Assembly: GCA_039621445.1 (NCBI GenBank)
Contig: CP154957.1
Coordinates: 22,590,761-22,654,760, forward strand
DNA length: 64,000 nucleotides
Direction: 5' to 3'
Source of the DNA: Euglena gracilis
Lineage: Eukaryota > Euglenida > Euglenophyceae > Euglenales
The notes under the pieces were generated by a model. It had not been told where the DNA came from. It did no database searches and saw only the letters and a list, made by a program, of their open reading frames with translations. The position numbers were made by a program, and so were the translations under genes. Shown here piece by piece: positions 13,401-22,929 of this stretch. Positions within the stretch are counted from its first letter, which is position 1, and each line of letters begins with the position of its first letter.

Positions 13401-16233
13401 GGAGGGTGGTCGGACCCCTACCCACCCCCAGCATCGGGGTGGGGAGGGGGTAGTCGACCCCCCCCATCCATCACCCATAGGGTTGGGGGAAGCCCGTGCA
13501 GCCCTGGCCTGTTGTGCATGGGACTGCACAGGACGGGGAAGTCCACCAGAGCGAAATAGCGGTCATTGATGGGGTTCTCGAACTTGTAAGCGAAAGCACC
13601 ATGTGGGATGTCTGTGGGGAAATAAGGAGTCTATATCCACCAGGGGCCCTGGTTTTCGGGGGGGGGGGGGGGCATTCCCCCGGCCGGCTGATCCCTCTGG
13701 GGGGAGGGGGAGGCTGGCTGTCCAAATTCAGCTGGGTTGGGGTTTTCCCTCCAAATTTTTATGGAAAACTTAAAAACATCTCAAAAATGCCATTTCTGGC
13801 CGTTATTGACCTTCTTCTTCAAAAATTATCTTCGCTTTGCATCGAAAATATTTTACGTGTCAGGCTGTCCCCAACTCTATTTCACTCAACCCCGGAGGCC
13901 CACAGCCTGGCTAGGAGCTGCTGGCTGGGAAAAAGGAGCTGGCTGGTGGACCCTTCCGTTTTTTGGCCACTTTTTGCCCAAATTGGTCGGCATGTCGAGC
14001 ACCCCATCAGCCCACGTTGACAGGGGTTGTTAACTTGCATTGTTCAAAGTTTGGGTCCCCTGCCACTCACTGCAGTGTGAGCCGCCTCGTCCCCTTACCT
14101 GAGGCTGGGTTTGCTTCGCAGTCCAAATGGGGTGAGAAAATGGAAAAGACCTGCTCGCATGGGATTGGCCTGAATTTTGCACAGCGTGCTGCAGCAGAGC
14201 TGGCTGGGGCACTGCTGTGTGGGGCAGGGCCATGCCAGTGTGCACACACCATCACCACATCCCATTGGCTGGCAGAGGCTTTGGAGCTGGGGGTTGGGTA
14301 TGACCGACAAAATTTTCAGGTGTCCCACTATTCAGTTTCCCTGCTGTATAAATGGAAGACATTTTTGGACGACAATATTTAAGAAATTACCTTGTAGAAT
14401 TTTGAGAATTCACTCCAAATTTTGGGACTTCAATTCAAATTTTGGGAGGTCAATTGGCAGGAGAATTTTTCTGTGTCAAGGATCAGCGCAAAGCACCATA
14501 AAACTTAGGCGTTGCCCGGAGGAAGTTGGATTTGTCTTCTATTTGCTAGGAGGAAACTTGGACAAATCCTAAATAATAAAAAAATGCAATACATACATAC
14601 AAAACCCAGACAAAATTTCCCCCAGAATGCTGCGGTATTTTTCCCATCCTTCTTTGAACATCCCCAGTTCACCACAAAGAAAAAGGAGGCAGCACCGAGC
14701 TCGGGGAACTGCTGGGAGGTGATCCAGGAGAACTTCACCGCCGATGAGGCGCGCAGTGTGCGGAAGGTCAATGGCTGCAACATGTTCTGCTCCACGAGGC
14801 GGGCCGTCAGCTCCTTTCCAGGAATGAGGGCGAAGAACGAGCCAAAGATCACCGGCAAGAAAAAAGGAAACGTGACGCTGCATCAGCTTTCTCGCAAAAA
14901 TCAATCACACTTTTCGGAGCATTTTTTATCACCAGACTTGCCTTAGGCCTTCATTGCCCGCAGGCCTGTGGTCTTCATTCACCTCCATTGCCTGCACGTG
15001 ACCCCCCACTGAGTGGGACTAAGTGGGACTAAGTGGGACAAAGTGGGACACACTAAATGACAACCTAGATGGTCCGGAAAGGGGACGTCCATTGGGCATG
15101 GGGGTATTGGATTTGCATTGCTATGAAAAATGACAAACAAGACGGTCCGGACATGTTCACCAGTACTGGTCATTGGGCATTGGGCAGGGCGGTCCTCAAC
15201 GAAAAAAAACTTCCCGATTCAGCAATGAAAAATCCACAAGAAAAATAGCCAAAAAAGTGGCCATATTTTGGCAAAAGTGGGTCGATTTTGAGTAAAAGCG
15301 ATTTCTGGCATCCTTGGACCATTGTCCATCCACCCAAAACGTCAAAAAATGTGTTTTTTGACGTTGACCCCGTTCGATCCCCGGATCAGGCGTTGGCCGT
15401 CCTTTGGGCCTAAGGGGCGGTCCTTAAGGAAAAAAATAACTTCCCGCCCAAATGGACCGCCCTGGGCTCGGGGGTTCTTTTACACTGGGGGGGGTGGGGT
15501 GCAGGCACTTTTAACGACAGATTGCCATGATTGAAAAACACGTGATGCGTAACGGTTCGCTTCCATCCACAGCACATACGGGAAGGAGGTCGAACGGCCC
15601 GTTGAACAGGAAGAAGCTCTGAGACATCGACGCCAGGGGTCACTTGGCGTCCCCCGGAACACTTCCGCCCCACCCCGCCAACTGCCCGCCTGGCCCCGTC
15701 GTCCTCCACCAGGGCATTGATCCGGGACACCTGGGAGCCCTTGTCCATGTAGATGAAGGCCCCGAAACACAGGGCCGCAGCACTCGGCATCCAAGACGAC
15801 CCTGTCAGGGCAGGGGGGGGGAGCACAAAAAGCCAAAAAAAAAAACACAAACGCAAATTTTGCTGAATCTGAAAACCGCAAAAAAAAAAATGTGTTTCGT
15901 TTTTTCATCCCCCCTGGCAGAACACGTGGTTGGGGCGAATGGCAGAGACCATCACTGCACGGGCCAGAGAGATGCAGCCGATGAAGGAAAACTTTGAAGG
16001 ATGCCACTTTCGGGGTGGTCAGTGCCCCCCAGCCAACCAAAGGAGCACACAGGGAGAAGGAGGCGGTCCTCCCTCCAAACCCACATACCCCAAACACTCC
16101 AAAGCTGCAACCGAAGGCAGCAACGACACCTCGAACCCAGTGGGAGGGGGCGAGAGACCAGCAGCCGCCAGGGCAGTCTCCAACCTCCCTATGGACCCAC
16201 AGCAGCAGCAAAGCGACCCCGACCAACCCCGCG

Positions 16234-16270
<37 letters not shown>

Positions 16271-17530
16271 GCAGCAGCAGCTTTCCTTCCAGGAGGAAAC
16301 TGGGGGCTGGACCCCCCCCCGGGGGGGGTAGGGTACCCTCCGGCTTAAGAAATTCCCTGTGTCCGACACCCACCTAATTTTGCAACCTGGTTCTAAAGAT
16401 GATTCCACACCTGTCCTGCTTCTGTCTCCCTCCCGACCAAATGGACTAAAGTGGGACACGCGCCACAAATGTTTTGGATCGATTGAACGCTGGAAATTGA
16501 ATGTTGAACGCACGTTTGAAAAGCACCAAAAATGCAAAATTTGCCTCTCTCTCTCCCTCTCTTCTTGATTGGTGTGGATGGGGAGTGTGTGTTGTGGGTG
16601 GAGGAGGTGGCTTTGTTTTCCTTCCAGGGGGTGCTCTGGCTGGTGACAGCAGGGTGTCCTCCGCCTCGCCTCTGGCGCAGCGATGCTGGGGGCACCGGCT
16701 CACCACGTGGCGTCGTCATTCACCACCACCATGGCCAGCCAGCAGCTCAAATCCAGCCAGCAGCCCAAATTCGGGCTGGGAGCCCCCCCCCCCCCCGGGG
16801 GTCGACTGAAATAAAGTCGGGTCCAGCCCGGCCGGAGGCCGGGCCAGCCGGCCGCAGGCTGGCCAGCCAACTGGGCTGCCCAGCTCACCTATCCCTGCAT
16901 TTTTTCCCCTCACCACTTCCTCCATCACAGCCCCCAGCCTTGATCTAGCTCCATCCACCAAAATGTCGAAAATGGCAAAAATGTGTTAGAAAATTTTGTT
17001 TTTCATCGACCCAGCCCAGCCCAGCCCCCTCCAGCCCCGGACCCTCCCCCCCGGGGGGGGGGGGGTCCAGCCAGCAGCTCAAATCCAGCCAGCAGCCTTT
17101 TTGCCAGCCGGAGGCTGGACCCCCCCCGGGGGGTCCTTAAGAAATTCCCTGGTCGGACATCCTCCCCAGACCGTCCACACCCCCCCTGGACACCAAACCC
17201 CCAAAAAACTTTAAAACAATTGACGTTGCAAGTTTGTCAAACTTTACCAAAGAGTGCCAAAAATTGCATGTTCAATGTCAATTTGGGACATTTTTTTTCT
17301 GCTAGGCTGTTTGAGTGGGTTATTCTGGAGGAGAATTTTTGTGGGTTGATTGCCTGACACCGGAGGACACCTTTCATCGCGCCGAAGCAAGACTCCAGCT
17401 GCTCATCAGTGGCGCTGCTCAAATCGGAGAGTGGATACATGAATGCATATTCCGTTGCAAAGAGAGGAATGTGTTTATTTCGGCGCTCAACGTCCGAGAG
17501 GGTGATGTTGTGGAATTCCGACAGATTTCC
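4441..17530 (-). CDS. Eleven-exon gene, unrecognised protein (C-terminal 390 residues)
   Basis: Eleven exons join with reading phase conserved at every junction: 17371-17530, 15731-15801, 15580-15618, 14696-14813, 13509-13611, 8445-8538, 7879-8007, 7517-7605, 7127-7252, 4615-4747 and 4441-4551, ending in TAA at 4441-4443. They total 1,173 nt, exactly 391 codons including the stop. Nearly all junctions are GT-AG with good pyrimidine tracts; the 13509 exon uses a GC donor. The first exon found starts at an acceptor, so the true start lies upstream and was not identified. A short hydrophobic stretch (about residues 60-72, 'SAAALCFGAFIYM') might be membrane-associated; the remainder looks soluble and globular ('NGPFDLLPELTARLVEQN', 'HLPPFFYRALLTLTGDVRY'). 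I do not recognise the family. The intron between 8538 and 13509 contains two DNA transposons. Confidence 0.72.
4615..4747 (-). CDS. Well-defined penultimate exon of the 4.4-17.5 kb gene
   Basis: Acceptor CCTCCTGCAG, donor GTGTGT, 44 codons plus one leading base. It encodes 'HLPPFFYRALLTLTGDVRY' and then 'IQYFWQTKSFALNSFLDP'. Together with the terminal exon 4441-4551 it fixes the 3' end of the gene. The protein-like composition and exact splice phases make it one of the safest non-kinase exons in the window. Confidence 0.72.
5100..6200. repeat. Diverged copies of a roughly 190-bp dispersed repeat (intron)
   Basis: Segments near 5140-5300, 5370-5490 and 6030-6190 share the order AAAATCAAAG, GAAGCCCTT, GCCCTATC and GAGATATGGCC. 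The same order appears in the better-preserved pair at 41.1-41.5 kb. All lie in the intron between 4747 and 7127. The nearby 6280-6580 stretch is very AT-rich with no gene seen. Confidence 0.55.
8931..8957 (+). repeat. Left terminal inverted repeat of the 3-kb element
   Basis: Begins CTTAGGCGGCCGGATTC and ends with CTTAAGC. It matches the reverse complement of 11884-11910 at 26 of 27 positions. Confidence 0.9.
11161..11274. repeat. 114-bp hairpin built from two TGCGCGCA palindromes
   Basis: Arms starting CCCAATCCCTGAAGGGC and ending GCCCTTCTAGTGTTGGG pair over about 55 bp with few mismatches and a four-base AAAC loop. Each arm contains its own palindrome (GCGCGCAATTGCGCGC and GCGCGCATTTGCGCGC). 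The equivalent hairpin in the second element copy is at 53538-53651. Confidence 0.8.
11884..11910 (-). repeat. Right terminal inverted repeat of the 3-kb element
   Basis: Begins GCTTAAGTGCG and ends GGCCGCCTAAG. It is inverted relative to 8931-8957, and TACCA follows directly. Confidence 0.9.
12303..13019. mobile_element. 713-bp Tc1/mariner-type MITE with long inverted arms
   Basis: Element 12305-13017 starts CAGTGTGCCAAGTAA and ends with the inverted TTACTTGGCACACTG. It is flanked on both sides by TA (12303-12304, 13018-13019). The inverted arms are about 190 bp with roughly 90% identity. CAGTG termini and a TA target duplication are the hallmark of the Tc1/mariner superfamily; no transposase frame remains. 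It lies in the same intron as the 3-kb element. Confidence 0.88.
13130..13510. repeat. Copy of a G/C-run dispersed repeat ('CCCATAGGGTTG' family)
   Basis: CACCCATAGGGTTG followed by GTGCAGCCCTGG, next to a CCTTCCCATATTTC...AAAATTTTCCTGGG segment. Related segments occur at about 39.49-39.70 kb, 47.07-47.15 kb and, inverted in part, 54.57-54.80 kb. Its end overlaps the coding exon boundary at 13509. Ends and target duplications were not resolved. Confidence 0.55.
15012..15055 (+). repeat. Short tandem AGTGGGAC(T/A)A repeat
   Basis: Four consecutive units of about 10 bp, GTGGGACTA or GTGGGACAA, in an intron. Confidence 0.85.
16201..16282 (+). repeat. CAG trinucleotide repeat
   Basis: An interrupted run of CAG units, about twelve nearly perfect in the core (16240-16270), inside an intron of the 4.4-17.5 kb gene. 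Confidence 0.9.
16735..17160 (+). mobile_element. Roughly 430-bp dispersed repeat, copy 1 (GCTGG-rich)
   Basis: Contains repeated CAGCCAGCAGC blocks, C-run/G-run palindromes, TTTATTTCA-type and CATCGACCCAGCCC segments, and ends CCTTAAGAAATTCCCTG. The same sequence appears in inverse orientation at 42240-42690, and fragments occur near 6.6, 28.4, 32.4, 46.7 and 47.0 kb. The CCCTG end resembles the CAGGG terminus of the hAT-like elements, but I did not find the other end or a target duplication. Confidence 0.7.
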
Positions 17531-17639
17531 CTGAAGGAGGGGGGCAAGAAACAAACCACTCATGCAAGGTAAAGATTTGGGAAAGTGGAAGACTCACTGG
17601 GGGGGGGGGGTCCATGAGGGGTCACTTTGACAACGTTGT

Positions 17640-17641
17640 GT

Positions 17642-17691
<50 letters not shown>

Positions 17692-17760
17692 TGTGCATGT
17701 GCACGCACGTCTGTGTGTGTGTGTGTATTGTGTGTGTATGTGTGGGTGGGTGGGTTGGTG
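17640..17760 (+). repeat. (TG)n microsatellite
   Basis: About 120 bp of TG with TGCA and TGGG interruptions, just upstream (gene sense) of the exon 17371-17530. Confidence 0.95.
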
Positions 17761-18792
17761 GGTGCATTGGCGGGAGGGCAGGAGGGTGTGCCCCACCCCA
17801 AGCTATTCTCATCGCCAGGACCCTTTCCAGCCCAACGGGCAACGTTGCAGAGGTCCCCTCCTCGAAGCTATTCCCATACCCCAACCCTGGACAGCTCCAA
17901 AGAAATATTTTTTCACATAGTTTTGCATGTTTACCAGAAAAAAAAATTTCATGATTTTCCAAAAATGATTTGAGGAGGAAATATCTGAAAACCATCAATT
18001 TCGACGACTATTTTCCCCGTTTTTCATAAAACAAGGTGAAGGAGCAAATAACTTTTCACAGCTGGCACCCTCCATCCTTGGAAGGGCTTGACAAACTCTC
18101 ACAAAATAACAACAGAATGTGTGAAGCGCTTTGACAGAATTTCTGGCATCTTTTTGGCAAAGGGTTTTACAGCTGGTCACCGCAACTCTGCACACACTTT
18201 GCCAATATTTTGCATTTTTGCAAAAAAAAATTGAAAAAAACTTAGACAGCCAGGGATATACTTTCTCGTGACTCACAAAATTCTTGCAATTTTAGGGAAA
18301 ATGCGCACAAGGATGACAACCAGTTTTTCAACGTGCATTTTTCCCCTGTGATTGTAGTAAACCCCCCCCCTACTGTTCCCATTGGGCTGCAAAGGGACAG
18401 GAATAGCTCGGGGGGCATGGCAATTGGTTTCCACGACAAGGCCGTTTCGAAAGTTTTTAAAATTTGCCGCATAGGATAATATCCTGGCAATTCCAAACAT
18501 TCATAGAAAGTCGAAAGCTTTTTCTCTTGAGTTTCCAAAATGTGCAGGTGTGCATTCCACAGACTTGGGACTCTGTTGCACCCTTATTGTTTTGCCTTGG
18601 GAGGGGCGGTGGTACAAAAAAACACTTTTTCGACACGTTTTTTGTTTGTGTTTTTTGGGCATATGTTTTTTTGGCGATTAAGCAAAAAAAAACAACATCC
18701 CTGAATGTGCATCTGCGCATTTTGGAAGCGTTTCGCATGGTTCTGTGCCTCTTCCAGACTGGGTGTAAACACCAGCTCGGGGGGCACCTAAA

Positions 18793-18965
18793 CCTCCCCC
18801 AAATAACACCCCCCCCCGTGTGTTATTTGGGCACCCGAACTGGGGCCCGGGGGGGGGGTGTTATTTGGGGGGGGTTATTTGGGGGGGGTTAGGTCCCTCC
18901 CGAGCTGAACCCTCCCCCCAAATAATACCCCCCCAAATAATACCCCCCCCAAATAATACCCTCTC
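18793..18965. repeat. C-run/AAATAATA motif array
   Basis: Several CCCCAAATAATACCCCC units and their inverse GGGGTTATTTGGGG lie head-to-head around 18850, able to fold back on each other. Confidence 0.75.
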
Positions 18966-19129
18966 CACCGGAACCCCAGCGGTGCCCAGCCTCACCGATT
19001 TCGGTGGAGAGGTGGCAACATGCCCTAAGCATGGCTAACCGGGCAAACCTGGGATGAGGTGTTCCCCCCACCTTTTTCAGCTGAGCACTTGACCCCCCCC
19101 ACCACACAACCCATCACACAACACAGCCT

Positions 19130-19310
19130 CTGCCCCCCAGCGGGCACACCCTCATCCCTCCATCATATCATCCCGGCCCCTGCCCCCCAGCGGGCACGCC
19201 CTCATCCCTCCCAGCGGGCACGCCCTCATCCCTCCCAGCGGGCACGCCCTCATCCCTCCATCACATCATCCCGGCCTCTGCCCCCCAGCGGGCACGCCCT
19301 CATCCACCCC
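19130..19310 (+). repeat. GC-rich minisatellite
   Basis: Five or more copies of CAGCGGGCACGCCCTCAT with two spacer types (CCCTCC, or CCCTCCATCACATCATCC-like), with a unit of about 27-60 bp. Confidence 0.85.
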
Positions 19311-19572
19311 TGGCATCCAGTGCCGGACAACTCCCGCCACCCCGCCCGCAGATCCACCTACAACACCACGCTCCTCACGGAGCGGCATCCGGGCCCCGCT
19401 AGGCCCTTGGAGGCACGGCCATAGGGGCCCTGTCGACCTTGGGCATTGCAGTGAAGTGGGGTGCTTCTAATCCTAATCCTAATCCCCCAAATAATACCCC
19501 CTCGGGTCCGACTTCAGCCGCCGAAATAATACCCCCCCCCCCGGTTTCGGACCGAAGGCCCGGATTTTATAT

Positions 19573-19679
19573 AAAAATCGTGGGCATAACCCGTATTCAG
19601 GCCGTATAACGGGTCAAGGGCGCCGCGGCGCCCTTGACCCGTTATACGGCCTGAATACGGGTTATAGCCCACGATTTTT
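19573..19679. repeat. 107-bp near-perfect palindrome
   Basis: The left arm from AAAATCGTGGGC is matched by a right arm ending GCCCACGATTTT, with the centre at GGCGCCGCGGCGCC near 19624. Arms of about 52 bp differ by only one or two bases. The palindrome abuts the inverted-repeat element that begins at 19682. Confidence 0.9.
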
Positions 19680-19681
19680 CT

Positions 19682-20981
19682 GTAACCGTGAATAGAAAGG
19701 CCCGGCGCCTGCCCTGTTTTTCGTTGGTGTGCTTCACGCCATGTTTTCGGGCATTTTTTTGTCATTTTTTACCCAAAAACCCTATTCACGAAAATATGCC
19801 CTGTTTTTCGTGAATACCTATTCACGAAAACAGGGCATATTTTCGTGAATTGAAAATATGCCCTGTTTTTTGTGAATAGAAACAGGTCTGTCGAAATGGT
19901 GTCCAAATGACCCGAATCATACCCACATAGCACCGCTGGTCCTGGAAAACGAGGAATGGGCGTTGGGCCAAGTAATTGGGGGGCACTTTGGGGGGGGGGG
20001 CCGGGCGCCGAAGGCGCCCGGTCCCCCCCAAACGCCCCCACAATGCTTGGCCTGACGCCGATATTCGCTTTAGAGCCTAACGGATAACAGAGGGTCGGTA
20101 TTTTATCCACATTGTTTGTGTTGTTCCTCGGTCTGTTCTTGCAAAAATGGCGAAGAAAGCCGCAAACACCATGGACCGAATGTTGCCACAACCCCCAAAC
20201 CGTGTATTGGGGCTCTGGCTTCACGCCTGAACCGGCGTCCAACGCTTGTCTGGTTGGTTCGGGCGGGAAGACGGCGTCCAGGGGACCCAAAATGAAAAGT
20301 GCCAAAAAGTGTCCAAAATGGTTTTTAGACGGCAATCATATCTGAGCAGTTTTTTTGGGGGGGGGGGTATTTGGCCAGATATTGGGGTATTTTGTGCAAC
20401 ACTTTCCATTTGGTCAAATTTGGGGAATTTCTGAAATAGAGTACCATGCAGCACGGCTGAAATCTAAGGCCATCTGCTGAAAGCCCTCGAAAAGGGCCAT
20501 CGATCAAGGGGCAACATGGCAGGTGAACGGTGGGTTTTGGAATTTGCGAAAAGGGTCGGAACATGCGATCGGCAATTTTTAGGGCGCTGTGCAGTGTGGC
20601 TGAGTTCTGAGGGTACCAAATGAAAGCTCATGGCGAGAGCTTTCGATTGATATGCCGTATGGCACCTGAGGTGTGGGATTTCAGAAATTAGGATGTCGAA
20701 TTTTGGAATACACAATCGCTGAAAATAAGCGCTGTGTGCATTATTGCTGAATCCTGTGGCCATCTGTCAAAAGCCCTTGAGAAGAGCTTTCGATTGATGG
20801 GATTGACAGGTTTTTGGGGTTCATTTCAGTAAAATTTGTATTCACGAAAATATGCCCTGTTTTTCGTGAATACCTATTCACGAAAAACAGGGCATATTTT
20901 CGTGAATTGAAAATATGCCCTGTTTTCCGTGTTCACACCCACGAAAAACAGGGCAGGCGCCGGGCCTCTATTCACGGTTAC
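19682..20981. mobile_element. 1,300-bp inverted-repeat foldback element
   Basis: Left end GTAACCGTGAATAGA and right end CTATTCACGGTTAC are inverted. Inside each end lie blocks of CGGCGCCTGCCCTGTTTTTCG and the palindromic ATTCACGAAAATATGCCC units (about 19786-19880 and 20830-20940). The interior (about 19900-20820) has a GGGCGCCGAAGGCGCCC hairpin and no recognisable reading frame. No target duplication was seen, so the ends are inferred from the symmetry alone. Confidence 0.75.
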
Positions 20982-22764
20982 TAACCTGAAAATGTAGGTA
21001 AAAATAACAGTTTCTGCCAACAAATTACGAAAAAAAATATTTTTCTGGATCATCTGACCTCTAAAAAATGGTAAATTGCAAAAGAAAGTCCAAAAAATGA
21101 CCCCAAAGGGGGTTTTGGCGCTATTTTGGCTCCTGCACGAGTTCGAAAAATTTCGAAAATTTTCGAAAAAATTCGAAAAATAATACCCTCCCCCAAATAA
21201 TACCCCCCCTCGGGCCGGGACTTCGGGCGAAAAAATAATACCCAGGGGGGGGGATTATTATTTGGGGCCCCCGTGACCCAAACCACCCCCAAAACTTTTT
21301 CCTCAAAAAATGACCATTTCACAAGAAAAAAGGTCATTTTTTTGCTTTTTCAAAAAAAACATGTTTTTCAAAAAAAAAAAAAAAACGTCAACCGTGATTC
21401 CCATAGGGGGGACAACGATGGCACTTTTTTTTATGAAGAACGTCCCAAAAAAATGTTCAAAATCAACCTTTTTTGGACATTTTCAAGAATTTTTTTGGAA
21501 ATGTGATTAAAATTGAACGCTTTTTTTTTGCGAACATCCAAAAAAATTGACAAAAAAAGACCCCTTTGGGCTGTCCGAGGTTGAAGTATGGGAATAAACC
21601 CCGGGGGGGTCATGAGGGGGGGTCATGGGTCACCGAAAATGGCCAAATTAGGAATAACCGAAAACGAATTTTTTATCCCCAAACCTAAAAATAGAATTTT
21701 GACACGAAATGAGGAATCTACCTGAATATTTTGGCGAATTAGGCATCACCGGCCAATTTTTTATCAGAAAAAAAATTGGCCGAAAAGGGTCTTACAGCCG
21801 GCAGACACAATTGTTGGACCCCGCTGGACATTTTTGTTGGCCCCCGCTGGGCAGGAAATGGGAGACTGGGGGACTTTTCTGTAGAGCCCCCGGGGACACA
21901 AATAGAAAACCCCCCGGCCCATGAAGTTTAGGCCCCGATGGACACTTTTTGCAGGGAAACCCGTCTGAAACCTGGAACTGAAAATTCCACGACAGACGCT
22001 GCGATTCAAATGAAATTAGGTGGAATGTCTCTGAGAGTCTGCGTATTGATCATCTTCCACCCAAAAGGTGGGGCTAAGCTACAACTCCCAAAGTGTCACA
22101 AACGTGGAAGGCAGAGGGATCATCCAGTAACTTCTCCGAAGCTGTTCCACACTGTCTCTCATTACAATGCCACACATTCACATTGATGACCAAACTTTCT
22201 GAAGCAACCTTTCTTGGTAGCAATGAAAATTCCCTAAACATTGCAACTGAGGTTTATGTCCATGTTTGAACAAATATGCAAAAAAAATAACCTTCAAGCT
22301 TAAACAGTTTCGTGTCTACTGCGTATCATGCAAAGCAAGAGGCAACAGCGGCTGTGACGGGGTACACAGCTTTTCAAAAGCACTAAACTCACCTTAATTT
22401 AGATCATGTGAAAATACAATGTACAGCTTTTTATGGGTCATTTAACAGAACAGGTGGTCTCTTTGCCGACCAACATCCAAAACACTCTCTCCACTTTTAC
22501 GAATGTCACCATCTTTGCACAAATGTTTCTCAAAAAAAAAGCTGTTTGGTCCATCACCAGGTGAGCTGGGACACAGGCTGAATGATATGATGCACTTTTA
22601 GGAATTACAGACCAATCAGGTTGGTGAATGTCCAATATCGTTCACTCAAAGGGCTTGTTTCAGACCTTTCTGTTGTGCGAATCCGAAAACTGCTGCAGTG
22701 TGGGGGGGAAAAAGCATTTGGTAAAGGTCTGGCCTGCTCCTCCCGGCCTTCTCCATCCACTCAC

Positions 22765-22929
22765 GCATATCACAATAGTATGGACCCAGCATGTCCACAA
22801 CGGGCACCTTCTCAGTGTGGGTTTCAAATTCTTCAAAATCAGGATGTCCTCCCTTTTTTTTTTCCACTCACCTCAGTGAAAAAACGCTTTCTGGTTCATT
22901 TGTATCAAAATTAAATTGATTTGACCATT
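22765..22929 (-). CDS. Two linked candidate exons, unrecognised
   Basis: Exon 22872-22929 ends at a strong GTGAGT donor. Exon 22765-22852, after an AG acceptor in a short A-run, ends at another GTGAGT donor. Joined in phase they read through 'FDTNEPESVFSL' and 'EDILILKNLKPTL'. A second frame of the lower exon is also open ('DFEEFETHTEKVPVVDML'), so the protein is uncertain. They may belong to the gene downstream of the histidine kinase, but no phase link to it was found. Confidence 0.38.

Larger units (their letters stand above)
17765..22764. other. Non-coding stretch: foldback elements and C-run repeats
   Basis: No exon with convincing splice sites was found. It contains the CCCCAAATAATACCCC motifs (18.79-18.97, 19.48-19.54, 21.18-21.27 kb), a GC-rich minisatellite, a 107-bp palindrome and a 1,300-bp inverted-repeat element. 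Confidence 0.55.

Noticed and set aside
18793-18965. G-rich TTATTTGGGG motifs considered as telomeric repeats
   Set aside because: Not a uniform tandem array; both orientations are mixed and the same motif is dispersed internally.
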